Positions 36,987 to 46,644 are shown, counted from the stretch's first letter. The stretch is DNA of 64,000 nucleotides from Novosphingobium organovorum (GCF_022832435.1 NZ_JALHLF010000001.1:39020-103019); one strand, 5' to 3'. The notes: generated by a model not told the origin, from the sequence alone. Numbers and translations are program-made.

Positions 36987-37868
36987 GTGAATTATATTGA
37001 TACGCTGAGCAAAGAACTGGAGAGCATGGGCAAGGGCTTCATGCAGATGTTGCCCTCGCTGGTCATTGCCCTGCTCATCATGCTCGTCACCCGCGTGGTG
37101 GTGGGGATCGTGCTGCGCATCGTCGGGCGCGTGACCAAACGCGCGAACCTGCGCACCGATCTGCAACAACTGTTCGAGACGATCACCCGGCTGGTGGTGT
37201 GGATCATCGGCACGCTGATCGCGCTCACCGTCGCAATCCCCAGCTTCACGCCCGCCGGGGCCTTCGCCAGCCTTGGCGTCGGCGCTCTGGCCGTGGGCTT
37301 TGCGTTTCAGGACATCTTCGAGAATTTCCTCGCCGGCGTGCTCATCATGCTGCGCGAGAAGATGAACATCGGCGATGCGATCGAGTGCAACGGCATTACC
37401 GGCTCGGTCGAACGCATCACGCTGCGCGAGACTTACGTGCGCCAGTTCTCGGGCGAACTGACCGTGGTGCCCAACTCGATGCTGTTCAAGAATCCGGTCG
37501 ACATCTTCAACGACCAGCACCTGCGCCGCGATCAGGTGGTCATCGGCGTGTCCTACGACAGCGATCTCGAACAATCCGAAGGCGTGATCAAGCAAGCGGT
37601 CGAAGCCCTCCCCGCGATCGACGAGGGCAAGGGCGTGCTCGTCTTCGCACAGGAATTCGGCGCCAGCTCAGTCGATTTCCTGGTCCTGTGGTGGAGCGAT
37701 ACCGCCGCGCAGGACAAGCGCCTGACCAAGAGCCAGGTCGTCAAGGCCATCAAGGCCGCGCTCGACGAGGCGGGAATCGAGATCCCCTTCCCCTACGTCA
37801 CCAACACCTTCAAGGAACCACTCCGGATCGCGCGCGCGCAGCCGCTCAAGGAGAACAGCCCGGCGTGA
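36987..37868 (+). CDS. Small-conductance mechanosensitive channel (MscS family)
   Basis: This 293-residue protein has three membrane helices followed by the pore-lining segment ASLGVGALAVGFAFQDIFENFLAGVLIML and the cytoplasmic beta domain (DAIECNGITGSVERITLRETYVR, VVPNSMLFKNPV). It opens under membrane tension to release solutes. The start is taken as GTG at 36987 downstream of AAGGA; another GTG at 36954 is possible. It stands alone. Confidence 0.94.
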   Translation: MNYIDTLSKELESMGKGFMQMLPSLVIALLIMLVTRVVVGIVLRIVGRVTKRANLRTDLQQLFETITRLVVWIIGTLIALTVAIPSFTPAGAFASLGVGALAVGFAFQDIFENFLAGVLIMLREKMNIGDAIECNGITGSVERITLRETYVRQFSGELTVVPNSMLFKNPVDIFNDQHLRRDQVVIGVSYDSDLEQSEGVIKQAVEALPAIDEGKGVLVFAQEFGASSVDFLVLWWSDTAAQDKRLTKSQVVKAIKAALDEAGIEIPFPYVTNTFKEPLRIARAQPLKENSPA

Positions 37869-37951
37869 GTGCGGGCGAGCGACGAACTGGGCCTTGGGCA
37901 TGACGCAAGTTTTCCTTCGAGGTGAACGCTGACGGACGACGAAACGCGGAC

Positions 37952-37976
37952 AACCGGCGGCCTCAGGCCGCCGGTT
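37952..37976. terminator. GC-rich hairpin overlapping the DUF2218 stop codon
   Basis: AACCGGCGGCCT and AGGCCGCCGGTT are perfectly complementary around a single central base. The structure lies between two convergent genes and contains the stop codon of the DUF2218 gene. There is no T tract, so it may act as an RNA-stabilising or bidirectional barrier hairpin. Confidence 0.55.
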
Positions 37977-38262
37977 CGACCCATTCCCAACGGTAGGTCA
38001 ACGGCGCCTCGCGAAAGGCGAAGCGATCGATGTGCCGCGCGACGACATCGCCCAGCGGTTCGACCGCCGCCCTGTCCTCCCCCGAGATCGTGATGACGAT
38101 CGCCTCGGGCCCGGCGGCAAGCACGGCCGTAGCCGAGGGGAACGTGACCGTGCCAACGTCCCCCTCCACTTTGGTGTCGAGCTTGTGGCTCCAGTGCTTG
38201 CACAGCTGGCGCATGTACTTGCCAGCGTTCGGCGTGGCGACGGTTGCCGTGAGCGCGCTCAT
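37963..38262 (-). CDS. DUF2218 family protein
   Basis: This 99-residue protein matches the small DUF2218 family: ATVATPNAGKYMRQLCKHWSHK at the start, GTVTFPSATAVLAAGPEAIVITISG, and the end RHIDRFAFREAPLTYRWEW. Members often occur beside siderophore-related genes, but function is unproven. It overlaps the PadR gene by 4 bases, so PadR probably controls it as part of one transcript. Confidence 0.88.
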   Translation of the reverse strand: MSALTATVATPNAGKYMRQLCKHWSHKLDTKVEGDVGTVTFPSATAVLAAGPEAIVITISGEDRAAVEPLGDVVARHIDRFAFREAPLTYRWEWVEPAA

Positions 38263-39128
38263 TGCCCGGTCCCCTTGGCCTGTGCCCCTGCCTCAAGACG
38301 CTCGACGGTGCGCGTCGCCTCATCGAGCGTATCGGCAATGGCGAGAACGAGGTCACGATCCGCCCCGTCCTGCGACAGCCGGTCGATGACCGCGGTGCGC
38401 AGGGCGTGGAGCGCGCGGCGAACCGGCGCGGGGTCAAGCCGGCCGCGCACGTCTCCCAGCGCGACCAGCCGCTTGCGGATCGCTTCGGCCTTGGACGCAT
38501 CCTGCGCGACGCGGGCCTTGCCCTCTTCGGTCACCGCGAAAGACTTGCGCGCGCCGTCTTCCTGGACAGCCGCGATCAACCCGGCCTCTTCCATGTAGGT
38601 GAGCGCGGGATAGACCACACCGGGGCTTGGCGCGTATTCGCCGTTGGTCATGCTCTCGATCTCGCGGATGAGATCGTAGCCGTGGCGCGGGGTTTCAGCG
38701 ATCAGTTCGAGCAGGACGATCTGCAGTTCGCTCTGGTCCATCACCCGGCGACGGCGTCCACCGCCGCCCGGCCCGCGACCACCGCCGCGACCGCCGCCGA
38801 AGCCAGCCCCGAAATCGTCGTCGAAGCCCCTTGGCCCCATCGCGAAGCCGCGCGAACCGCGGCCACCGTCCCGGTGCCCTCCGGGGAAACCGCCGCCAAA
38901 GCCCCCCGCCATGGCGCCGCGCTCGTCGAACGTCCGGCGACCTTCGTCGCCCGCCCGCCCGTGCCCGAAACCAAAGGCGTGGCCACGGCGACCACCGGGA
39001 CGTTCACCTCGAGCGAAATCGCCGTCAAAGTCGCCACCGCGCCGTTCGAAACGGGGATCGCCGAAAGGATTTGCGCCACCGTGACGCTTGTGATTCTTGT
39101 TACGCATTGCGTGTTCCATATTCTTCAT
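38259..39128 (-). CDS. PadR-family regulator with long Gly/Arg-rich N-terminal region
   Basis: The C-terminal two-thirds is a PadR winged-helix repressor (about residues 130-215: SELQIVLLELIAETPRHGYDLIREIE ... YAPSPGVVYPALTYMEEAGLI) followed by a helical dimerisation part. Residues 1-128 are an unusual, probably disordered segment rich in G, R, F and D with many RGG/GGR and FGxG units. The start at 39128 lies just downstream of a 10-bp palindrome that could be its operator. It is coupled to the DUF2218 gene. The effector is unknown. Confidence 0.88.
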   Translation of the reverse strand: MKNMEHAMRNKNHKRHGGANPFGDPRFERRGGDFDGDFARGERPGGRRGHAFGFGHGRAGDEGRRTFDERGAMAGGFGGGFPGGHRDGGRGSRGFAMGPRGFDDDFGAGFGGGRGGGRGPGGGGRRRRVMDQSELQIVLLELIAETPRHGYDLIREIESMTNGEYAPSPGVVYPALTYMEEAGLIAAVQEDGARKSFAVTEEGKARVAQDASKAEAIRKRLVALGDVRGRLDPAPVRRALHALRTAVIDRLSQDGADRDLVLAIADTLDEATRTVERLEAGAQAKGTGQ

Positions 39129-39138
39129 GATTGTCTCT

Positions 39139-39148
39139 AGATATATCT
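39139..39148. promoter_or_regulatory. Candidate PadR operator palindrome
   Basis: AGATATATCT is a perfect 10-bp palindrome 11 bases upstream of the padR-type start codon, in the 127-base gap to the divergent helicase gene. PadR proteins usually repress their own promoters through AT-rich inverted repeats. The site could also be part of the -10 region. Confidence 0.4.
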
Positions 39149-39255
39149 TAGAAGGATTTTCGCAAGCGCAAAAGTGTATCAGTCGGTCACATCGAACGCG
39201 GAAAAGCCGCGCCCGGCACATTTCCAAATCGCTCCTCACGTTCTAGGACAAGGCC

Positions 39256-42018
39256 ATGCCCGCGCTGTCCCTCCCTGCCCTCCACGCCAGCCACGGCGGC
39301 TGCTGGCTGGGCGATGCCAGCGGAAATTCGCGCGCAATTTCCAAGGGCCAGGCGGTCACCGCCGCAGCCGATACGCCGCACCTCATCCTCAACGCGCCGC
39401 TGCTGGCAACCCGGCTGGGCTACCCCGACCTTGCCGGTCTCGACCTGCTCGAGCTCTACGCCTTCATCCATCCGGCCCGCTTCGTGGTCCCCACCCCCAA
39501 AGGCCTCGCCGAGGCGCTGGGGCTCGATCGGGCGGAAAACGAAGCCGACGTTCCGCGGCTTTTGCAAAGCGCCGCAGCGCGCCTGCTGGAAACCTGCGCG
39601 GCGCCCGATTGGGCCGAGCGCGAGGGCGCGTGGACCTCGCTCCAGTCGCTCATCAAGCTGCGCTGGCCCTGGGCCACCCTGCTCGGCGCCCGCATCCCCA
39701 AGCCCCAGCGCGCCGAACGCTGGATTTTCACCCGCCTGCCCGAATGGGAGGAAAGCCCCGAGGCCCCGCAGCCCCGCCAGATCGACCTTGCCGAAGGCGA
39801 CGTTCTGGCCCGCCTCGCTGCCTTGACCGGCGCAGAGGCAGAGGACCGCGCGGGCCAGAAGGGCTATGCCGTGGCCGCTGCCGCCGCCTTCGCCCCGCGC
39901 CGGGCGGCCGGTCAGCCGCATCTGGTTCTGGCGCAGGCGGGAACGGGCGTCGGCAAGACGCTCGGCTACCTCGCCCCGGCCTCGCTGTGGAGCCAGCGGA
40001 GCGGCGGCACCGTCTGGGTTTCGACGTATACCAAGGCCCTGCAGCGCCAGCTGCGCAAGGAAAGCCGCCGCGCCTGGCCCGAGCATCGGCCCGATGGCAG
40101 CCAGCCCGTCGTCGTGCGCAAGGGGCGCGAGAACTACTTGTGCCTGCTCAATCTCGAAGACGCGCTGCAAGGCGGCTTTGCCGGGCGCGGCGCGGTTCTG
40201 GCCCACCTCGTCGGGCGCTGGGCGGCCTATTCGCAGGATGGCGACATGATCGGCGGCGACCTGCCCGGCTGGCTCGGCACGCTGTTTCCCAAGCGGGGCA
40301 TCGCGGCCCTCACCGACCAGCGCGGCGAATGCGTCTATGCGGGCTGCCCGCATTACCGCAAGTGCTTCATCGAACGCGCGAGCCGCGCCAGCGTGGGCGC
40401 AGACCTGGTGATCGGCAACCACGCGCTGGTCATGATCAACGCCGCACGCGGGCGCGACACCGCCTCACGCCCGACGCGCATCGTGTTCGATGAAGGCCAC
40501 CATGTCTTCGATGCCGCCGACTCGACCTTTGCCGCCGCGCTCACCGGGACCGAGATGATCGAGCTGCGCCGCTGGGTAATCGGCCCGGAAAAGAAATCGC
40601 GCGGCCGCCGCCGGGGCCTCGCCGCGCGCCTCGCCGATGTCGCCAGCTACGACGATGCAGGCGACAAGGCGATCCTTACCGCACTCTCCGCCGCCGAAGC
40701 CCTGCCGAGCGAGGGCTGGATGCAGCGCATCGCCGACAACGCGCCGTCGGGGCCGCTTGAAGAGCTGCTCGCCGCGGTGCGCGCCACGGTCTACGCGCGC
40801 GACGAAAGCGGCGGACAGGAAGCGGGCTACGGGCTCGAAACCGAGGCCGCCGGGCTCGACGGCCCCTTCGTCGAAGCCGCGCAAGCCGCGCGCCTGGCGC
40901 TGAGCGACCTGCGCCAGCCACTGATCCAGCTCGGCCTGCGGCTCGAAGCCCTCCTCGAGGACGGGCCCGACTGGCTCGACGGACAGGGCCGCGCGCGGAT
41001 CGAGGGCGCACGCCATTCGCTTTCGTGGCGAATCGATACGCTCACCGCCTGGGAAGCGCTGCTCGCCCGCATGGGCGGCCCCGCCGACCCCGAATTCGTC
41101 GACTGGCTCGCGCTCGACCGGTCCGAGGCGCGCGAATACGACATCGGCATCCACCGCCACTGGCTCGACCCGATGAAGCCCTTCGCGCGCACCGTGCTCG
41201 AACCGGCGCACGGGGTCATCATGACCTCGGCGACTTTGCGCGACGGCGACGACTGGGCGCGCGCCATCGCGCGATCGGGCGCACCGCATATCGAGGTCGC
41301 TCCCGAACTCTCGCTCAGCCCCAGCCCGTTCGACTACGCCAACCAGGCCGAAGTGCTGATCGTGCGCGACGTACCGCGCGGTGACATTGCCGCGCTCGCC
41401 GCCGCCTATGGCCGCCTGATCGAGGCCTCGCAGGGCGGCGTACTGGGCCTGTTCACCGCAATCCGGCGGCTGCGCGTGGTGCACGGCCGCGTGGCCGACC
41501 GGCTCGCGCGCGCCGGACTGCCGATCTTCTCACAGCACGTCGACCCGATCGACACCGGTACGCTGGTCGACATCTTCCGCGACGATCCGCGCGCCTCGCT
41601 GCTGGGCACCGACGCCCTGCGCGACGGGGTGGACGTGCCCGGCCACTCGCTGCGCACGGTCATCATGGAGCAAGTGCCCTGGCCGCGCCCGACGATCCTG
41701 CACCGCGCACGGCGCCTCGCCGGCGGCGGGAGCGCCTACGACGACAGCATCATCCGGGCGCGGCTGGCGCAGGCGTTCGGGCGGCTCATCCGCAGCAAGG
41801 AAGACAGCGGGCACTTCATCGTGCTCTCCTCCGCCTTCCCCACAAGGTTGCTCGACGCCTTCCCCGAAGGCACCCCTGTCCGGCGAATTTCGCTCGACGA
41901 GGCTTTACAGCGCGTCGCCGGTCATGCTTCAGGACAAACGGTATCGGGTGAAGGAGATCGGGCCGCGCGTGACGGATCGCGCAGCGCCCCGCACGACACG
42001 CCCACAAGGCAGATGTAG
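39256..42018 (+). CDS. DinG/XPD-type ATP-dependent DNA helicase
   Basis: This 920-residue superfamily 2 helicase has Walker A AQAGTGVGKT (226-235) and the DEAH-type box FDEGHH (411-416). Cysteines at 296, 359, 364 and 370 are placed between them as in the XPD/DinG [4Fe-4S] domain. C-terminal motifs include TSATLRDGDDW, DALRDGVDVPGHSLRTVI and AQAFGRLIRS. It should unwind 5' overhang DNA or R-loops. The N-terminal 200 residues resemble no domain I can name. It is divergent from padR, and the SixA-like gene follows after 15 bases. Confidence 0.9.
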   Translation: MPALSLPALHASHGGCWLGDASGNSRAISKGQAVTAAADTPHLILNAPLLATRLGYPDLAGLDLLELYAFIHPARFVVPTPKGLAEALGLDRAENEADVPRLLQSAAARLLETCAAPDWAEREGAWTSLQSLIKLRWPWATLLGARIPKPQRAERWIFTRLPEWEESPEAPQPRQIDLAEGDVLARLAALTGAEAEDRAGQKGYAVAAAAAFAPRRAAGQPHLVLAQAGTGVGKTLGYLAPASLWSQRSGGTVWVSTYTKALQRQLRKESRRAWPEHRPDGSQPVVVRKGRENYLCLLNLEDALQGGFAGRGAVLAHLVGRWAAYSQDGDMIGGDLPGWLGTLFPKRGIAALTDQRGECVYAGCPHYRKCFIERASRASVGADLVIGNHALVMINAARGRDTASRPTRIVFDEGHHVFDAADSTFAAALTGTEMIELRRWVIGPEKKSRGRRRGLAARLADVASYDDAGDKAILTALSAAEALPSEGWMQRIADNAPSGPLEELLAAVRATVYARDESGGQEAGYGLETEAAGLDGPFVEAAQAARLALSDLRQPLIQLGLRLEALLEDGPDWLDGQGRARIEGARHSLSWRIDTLTAWEALLARMGGPADPEFVDWLALDRSEAREYDIGIHRHWLDPMKPFARTVLEPAHGVIMTSATLRDGDDWARAIARSGAPHIEVAPELSLSPSPFDYANQAEVLIVRDVPRGDIAALAAAYGRLIEASQGGVLGLFTAIRRLRVVHGRVADRLARAGLPIFSQHVDPIDTGTLVDIFRDDPRASLLGTDALRDGVDVPGHSLRTVIMEQVPWPRPTILHRARRLAGGGSAYDDSIIRARLAQAFGRLIRSKEDSGHFIVLSSAFPTRLLDAFPEGTPVRRISLDEALQRVAGHASGQTVSGEGDRAARDGSRSAPHDTPTRQM

Positions 42019-42033
42019 GAAGCGGCCCAGCCC

Positions 42034-42591
42034 ATGAAGACCCTCGGAATCTTTCGCCACGCCAAATCGGACTGGAACGATGCGCGCCTGCGCGATTTCG
42101 ACCGACCGCTGAACCCGCGCGGCCGCAAGGGCGCGGCCCTCATGGGCCTGCACATCCGTGACCATGCCGTGCCCTGGGAGCGTATCCTTGCCTCCCCGGC
42201 GGTGCGCGTGACGCAGACGGTGGAACTGGCCTGCGAAGCGGCTGGCATGACCCCTTCGATCACCTGGGATCGGCGGATCTATCTTGCGAGTTCGGCCACG
42301 CTGATCGACGTGCTGCGCGAGCAGGAAGGCGATCCCGCCGCGATCATGATGATCGGTCACAATCCGGGCCTTGAAGATCTGATCTTCGATCTCGTGCCCG
42401 ACGACGGCAATTCGCCCTTGCGCGACATCGTAGAGGAAAAGCTTCCCACGGCAGCCTACGCCGTGCTCGACCTTGCGATCGACAGCTGGGACCAGATCGA
42501 CCTCAACTGCGCGACCATCACCCACCTCCAGCGCCCGCGCGATCTCGACCCGGCACTGGGACCGGACCTGGGCCCCGATTCTTTTCGCTGA
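42034..42591 (+). CDS. SixA-like histidine phosphatase
   Basis: This 185-residue protein belongs to the histidine phosphatase superfamily. The catalytic RHAKSDW (R8, H9) is at the N-terminus, with the second arginine in ASPAVRVTQT and the second histidine in MMIGHNPGLEDL, all in the family positions. SixA acts on phosphohistidine of phosphotransfer proteins; the substrate here is unknown. It lies 15 bases after the helicase gene. Confidence 0.9.
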   Translation: MKTLGIFRHAKSDWNDARLRDFDRPLNPRGRKGAALMGLHIRDHAVPWERILASPAVRVTQTVELACEAAGMTPSITWDRRIYLASSATLIDVLREQEGDPAAIMMIGHNPGLEDLIFDLVPDDGNSPLRDIVEEKLPTAAYAVLDLAIDSWDQIDLNCATITHLQRPRDLDPALGPDLGPDSFR

Positions 42592-42981
42592 TTGCGCAGG
42601 CGTGGTTGCAAGTACGGTTCGACCGCTCGCGCCCCATGGCAGACGAAGAAGGAAGGGGTTGAAGCAGGGGGCCATCGCCCCCTGCACCCCCGAAAACTGG
42701 CGGGGGTGCGCTTCACCTCAACGTTGCGCTCGGGTTCGTCGGGATACCTTTTTGTGCCTGCGGCGCCATTCGTGCCGGACGTATGGGTCGTGCCCAAACA
42801 TCGACATTTCGGGGGTCCGGGGGATCATCCCCCGGAAAATCTTGTCTGTTCTTTTACACTCCCGCCCGGCGGCTTCCCACCCAATTCAGCCGTTCCGATC
42901 ACCGCCACATTTGTCCACGCGGCCTACCTTGACGCCTTCCTCGACACATGTGCCAGAATGAGGCGCTCTACCTGGCCGGTG
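42592..42981. other. Intergenic region with several GC-rich palindromes
   Basis: This 390-base gap separates the SixA-like and MerR genes, which converge. I see no credible gene. It holds three strong hairpins (42664-42685, 42684-42709, 42817-42835) and lies where terminators for both genes would be expected. The open frame that crosses it has no recognisable protein character. Confidence 0.65.
42664..42835. repeat. Cluster of GC-rich palindromes (REP-like)
   Basis: Hairpin 1: GCAGGGGG (42664-42671) with CCCCCTGC (42678-42685). Hairpin 2: GCACCCCC (42684-42691) with GGGGGTGC (42702-42709); it shares two bases with hairpin 1, so the two compete. Hairpin 3: a 19-base palindrome centred on 42826 (CCGGGGGAT/ATCCCCCGG). 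Similar poly-G/poly-C palindromes are scattered in many alphaproteobacterial genomes. Confidence 0.6.
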
Positions 42982-43353
42982 TCACAGGGAATCGAGTGCC
43001 CGCGCCACTTTAGCGCGCAGGTTCTTGAGCGATTCGTGAAGGGTGAGTGGCTCTTTTGGAGCCGCTACAGCGCGTGTCCGCGGCGCAGGGCCTCCCTTGG
43101 CAGCGCTCGCGCGGTGCTCGAGAAAGTGACGGGCACCGCGTAACGTATACCCCTCGCCCTGAACCAGTCGGACGATTTCACCCAGAAGCTCGACGTCCTC
43201 GGGTCGGTAATAGCGCCGAGCGCCACTGCGTTTGACCGGGCGCAACATCGGAAACTGGGTTTCCCAGTAGCGCAGCACATGGTGCTTGATGCCGAGCGCC
43301 TGGCTCACTTCGCCGATCGTGCGCAAGGCACCCGGCCGCTTTTCGCTGGTCAC
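42982..43353 (-). CDS. MerR-family transcriptional regulator
   Basis: This 123-residue protein has the MerR winged-helix domain: TIGEVSQALGIKHHVLRYWETQFPMLRPVKRSGARRYYRPEDVELLGEIVRLV. The C-terminal part is short and basic and lacks the metal-binding cysteines of MerR itself. It is the last gene of the rpmF-plsX-fabH-ihfA-merR cluster, which is conserved in alphaproteobacteria. The ligand is unknown. Confidence 0.92.
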   Translation of the reverse strand: MTSEKRPGALRTIGEVSQALGIKHHVLRYWETQFPMLRPVKRSGARRYYRPEDVELLGEIVRLVQGEGYTLRGARHFLEHRASAAKGGPAPRTRAVAAPKEPLTLHESLKNLRAKVARALDSL

Positions 43354-43409
43354 GGCAATTCTTCGCTTGGGAGTATCAGGAAAGCCCAGAAAAACCGCTC
43401 CTTACGCCA

Positions 43410-43709
43410 TCAAACGCTGGAAATGCGGTCCTTGAGCATTTGGCTTGCCCGGAAGGTCAGCACGCGCCGCGGTGTGATCGGCACTTCGACCCCGGTCTTG
43501 GGATTGCGGCCCATGCGTTCCCCCTTGTCGCGAAGCAGGAAGGTGCCGAAACCCGAAATCTTCACATTTTCGCCGCTGCTCAGCGCGCCGACCATGTGCT
43601 GAAGGATCGATTCCACCATGGTCAAGGACTCCGCCCGCGACAGACCGAGCTGCCGATGGATGGAATCCGCCAATTCCGCTCGGGTCAATGTATCCACTGA
43701 CTGCATCAA
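43410..43709 (-). CDS. ihfA: Integration host factor subunit alpha
   Basis: IHF-alpha pairs with IHF-beta to bend DNA sharply at promoters, origins and recombination sites. The 99-residue protein has the HU/IHF fold with [18 protein letters not shown] and the beta-arm tip [23 protein letters not shown], with proline at the intercalating position. The second Met is as likely a start as the first. It sits between fabH and merR. Confidence 0.96.
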   Translation of the reverse strand: MMQSVDTLTRAELADSIHRQLGLSRAESLTMVESILQHMVGALSSGENVKISGFGTFLLRDKGERMGRNPKTGVEVPITPRRVLTFRASQMLKDRISSV

Positions 43710-43816
43710 TCCTTCATCCCTCTTGTGCGTTATGCCTTAGGGGATGATATGAAAAAGTACAAAAAAAGCAATGGCGCCGCGAATAGCGGACGCAACCGAA
43801 ATGCACTTTACCGAAT

Positions 43817-44788
43817 TCAGACGCGCAACAGGCTCGCACCCCAGGTGAATCCGCCGCCCATAGCTTCCAGAACGACCAGATCGCCGCGGCCGATACGCCC
43901 GTCACGAACCGCCTGATCGAGTGCCAGCGGCACCGATGCGGCCGAAGTATTGGCGTGCTCGCCCACCGTCTTGACGACTTTCGCCGGGTCCAGTGCAAGC
44001 TTCTTGGCCGTACCATCGAGAATGCGCGCATTGGCCTGATGCGGGACCAGCCAATCGATGTCGGCTGTGGCCAACCCTTCGCTTTCGAGCACTTCGTTGA
44101 GCACTTCGGCCAGGTTCACCACCGCATGGCGAAACACTTCGCGGCCCTTCATGCGCAGCTTGCCCACAGTGCCGGTGGTCGAGGGGCCGCCATCAACAAA
44201 CAGCAACTGGTTGTGCGTGCCATCGGCGTGCAGCTTGGTGGCCAGAACGCCGCGGGCGGGTTCGCCTTCGGCCTGCTCCTGCGCTTCGAGCACGATCGCG
44301 CCCGCGCCATCGCCGAACAACACGCAGGTGGTGCGGTCTTCCCAGTCGAGAATACGGCTGAAGGTTTCCGCACCGATCACCAGCGCGCGCTCGGCCATGC
44401 CGGCGCGCAGCATCGAATCCGCGACGCCCAGAGCGTAGAGGAAGCCCGAGCACACCGCCGCGACGTCGAACGCGATGCCCCCGGTGCAGCCCAGGTTGTG
44501 CTGCACGATCGTGGCGGTCGCGGGGAAGGTCTGGTCCGGCGTTGCCGTCGCCAGCACGATCAGCCCGATCGAGGACGCCTCGATCCCGGCCGCTTCCAGG
44601 GCGCGGCGCGCCGCATCGGTGGCCAGGCTCGCGGTGGTCTCGTCGGGACCGGCGATATAGCGCTGGGTGATGCCCGTGCGCTCGACGATCCATTCATCGC
44701 TGGTGTCGACGCGCTCGGCAAGTTCGCTGTTGGTGACGACCGTTTCGGGCAGCGCGGAACCGGTGCCCAGAAGAACCGAACGGCGCAT
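43817..44788 (-). CDS. fabH: 3-oxoacyl-ACP synthase III
   Basis: FabH starts fatty acid synthesis by condensing acetyl-CoA with malonyl-ACP. The 323-residue protein has the catalytic triad C113 ([11 protein letters not shown]), H250 (VPHQANARI) and N280 (HANTSAAS), and ends [13 protein letters not shown] as expected. It overlaps plsX by one base, so the two are coupled. Confidence 0.97.
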   Translation of the reverse strand: MRRSVLLGTGSALPETVVTNSELAERVDTSDEWIVERTGITQRYIAGPDETTASLATDAARRALEAAGIEASSIGLIVLATATPDQTFPATATIVQHNLGCTGGIAFDVAAVCSGFLYALGVADSMLRAGMAERALVIGAETFSRILDWEDRTTCVLFGDGAGAIVLEAQEQAEGEPARGVLATKLHADGTHNQLLFVDGGPSTTGTVGKLRMKGREVFRHAVVNLAEVLNEVLESEGLATADIDWLVPHQANARILDGTAKKLALDPAKVVKTVGEHANTSAASVPLALDQAVRDGRIGRGDLVVLEAMGGGFTWGASLLRV

Positions 44789-45855
44789 CAGGCGCGCTCT
44801 TCCTGCACACCCGGCATGCGCAGCGAGGATTCGCCCACACGCGCCAGATCGGCGCTGATTCGCTCGGTCACACGCTCCTCCAGAAGACGCGCCGTCACGG
44901 CAACCGCGTTGGCCACGCCCGCAGCGCTGGCTCCACCGTGGCTTTTAACGACAATGCCGTTCAGCCCCAGGAAAACCGCACCGTTATGGTTGTTGGGATC
45001 AAGATGGTGCTTGAGCAGCTCGGTAGCCGGGCGCGAGATCAGGAATCCGATCTTCGAACGCAGCGAGCTGGAGAAGCTTCGGCGCAGAAGGTCCGCCACG
45101 AAACGCGCCGTGCCTTCGACGGCCTTGAGCGCGATATTGCCCGAGAAACCATCGGTAACGACGACATCGATGTTGCCGTGCGCCATCTTGTCGGCTTCCG
45201 TGAATCCATCGAACGAAAGCGCGAGCTCCTTTTCCGCTTCGCGCAGAATGGCCGAAGCCTCGCGCAGCAGTTCGGTGCCCTTGATTTCCTCGGTACCGAT
45301 ATTGAGCAAGCGCACGCGCGGCTCGGCACGTCCCGAAACGACACGCGCATAAGCTGCGCCCATCACCGCGAACTGCACCAGATTGCGACTGTCGCATTCG
45401 GTGTTCGCGCCGAGGTCGAGCATCACCAGATCGGTGTCGCCCAGCGTCGGGAGAAGCGCGGCGAGCGCTGGCCTGTCGATCCCCGGCATGGTGCGCAGGG
45501 TCAACTTGGAAATCGCCATCAGCGCCCCGGTGTTGCCACCGCTGACCGCCGCACCGGCATCCCCGGCCTTTACCGCCTCGATAGCCCGGCCCATCGACGT
45601 ACCCTTGGCACGCCGCAGGACCTGACTGGGCTTGTCTTCGCCGCTGATCACCCCATCAGTGTGGATGATCTCGGAGGAAGCGTGCAGATTCGGATGATCC
45701 TGCAGGGCGTCCTTGATCTTCTGCTCGTCGCCGACGAGCAGAAACTTGAACTGGTCATGACGACGGCGCGCAAGTGCAGCGCCCTCGATCATGACGCGCA
45801 CCCCCTCGTCGCCGCCCATCGCATCGATGGCGATACGCGGCAAACTCATGGACAA
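44788..45855 (-). CDS. plsX: Phosphate acyltransferase PlsX
   Basis: PlsX makes acyl-phosphate from acyl-ACP for phospholipid synthesis. The 355-residue protein starts [13 protein letters not shown] and contains [33 protein letters not shown] and [16 protein letters not shown], all family blocks. It lies 21 bases after rpmF and overlaps fabH, linking membrane-lipid genes with a ribosomal protein gene as usual. Confidence 0.97.
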   Translation of the reverse strand: MSMSLPRIAIDAMGGDEGVRVMIEGAALARRRHDQFKFLLVGDEQKIKDALQDHPNLHASSEIIHTDGVISGEDKPSQVLRRAKGTSMGRAIEAVKAGDAGAAVSGGNTGALMAISKLTLRTMPGIDRPALAALLPTLGDTDLVMLDLGANTECDSRNLVQFAVMGAAYARVVSGRAEPRVRLLNIGTEEIKGTELLREASAILREAEKELALSFDGFTEADKMAHGNIDVVVTDGFSGNIALKAVEGTARFVADLLRRSFSSSLRSKIGFLISRPATELLKHHLDPNNHNGAVFLGLNGIVVKSHGGASAAGVANAVAVTARLLEERVTERISADLARVGESSLRMPGVQEERA

Positions 45856-45876
45856 TCTCCGAATTCGTACGAGGTC

Positions 45877-46056
45877 TTAGATTTCGACCGCGACGATCTC
45901 ACGGCCGTTGTAATGGCCGCAAGCATTGCAAAGATTGTGCGGGCGCTTCAGCTCACCACAGTTAGGGCACTCGTGGAAGGCTTCGACCTTCAGAGCGTCA
46001 TGGCTGCGGCGCATGCCCCGGCGCGAAGGGGTCGTTTTTCTTTTGGGGACTGCCAT
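45877..46056 (-). CDS. rpmF: 50S ribosomal protein L32
   Basis: This 59-residue protein begins [22 protein letters not shown] and has the zinc-ribbon [26 protein letters not shown] with both CxxC pairs. The start at 46056 is fixed by homology; the longer frame upstream is not conserved. It is the first gene of the rpmF-plsX-fabH-ihfA-merR series. Confidence 0.97.
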   Translation of the reverse strand: MAVPKRKTTPSRRGMRRSHDALKVEAFHECPNCGELKRPHNLCNACGHYNGREIVAVEI

Positions 46057-46251
46057 TTCGGCACCTGTTCCTGCAAAATGCGTTAATGTAAAAAAGGCCG
46101 CCTGGAACCGACATCCGGACCGGCGGCTTGCGAAGGCGGGCCTATACCCGATTTCTGGAGAGTTGCAAGTCGTTCCTCGAGACAACATGAACAAACTCAC
46201 ACCACACCGACTGCAAACAGCAGGCCACCAGCAAATCGAGCGCCACCGACC

Positions 46252-46644
46252 ATGATCCTGCAGACAACCCTCAGTCTTAGCGCCGCAGCCGTGGCAATCA
46301 ACCTCTGGTTGGGCACGCGCATTGCCGCTGTCCGCAACAAAGACAAGATCTGGCACGGCGACGGCGACAATCCCCTGCTCATGCGCCGGATGCGCGCACA
46401 GGCTAATTTCATCGAGAACACCCCCTTCCTGCTCATCCTCGCCGCCGCGATCGAGCTGAGCGGTGCTGGCGGCACCTGGCTATGGGTGGCTGGCGGCGCC
46501 TACATGCTCGCGCGGATCGCCCACGCACTGGGCATGGACGCGGCAACGCCGAACCCGGCCCGCGGGCTGGGATTTGGCGCCGGGCTGCTGGTCTCGCTAG
46601 GGCTGGCGGCGGTAGCGGTGCTGGTCGCCGTCGGGCGGTTCTAG
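46252..46644 (+). CDS. MAPEG family membrane protein
   Basis: This 130-residue protein has four hydrophobic segments and the MAPEG pattern [29 protein letters not shown] with the conserved N and E residues. The family includes glutathione-dependent membrane enzymes, but most bacterial members are uncharacterised. Its TAG stop lies inside the left arm of the following hairpin. Confidence 0.88.
   Translation: MILQTTLSLSAAAVAINLWLGTRIAAVRNKDKIWHGDGDNPLLMRRMRAQANFIENTPFLLILAAAIELSGAGGTWLWVAGGAYMLARIAHALGMDAATPNPARGLGFGAGLLVSLGLAAVAVLVAVGRF

Noticed and set aside
39187-41484. Long minus-strand open frames over the DinG-type helicase gene
   Set aside because: The plus strand has Walker A, Fe-S cysteines and the DEAH box; the minus frames have no motifs.
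42592-43143. 183-codon plus-strand frame between the SixA-like and MerR genes
   Set aside because: It runs through palindromic DNA and into the MerR gene in antisense, with no ribosome site or recognisable protein features.
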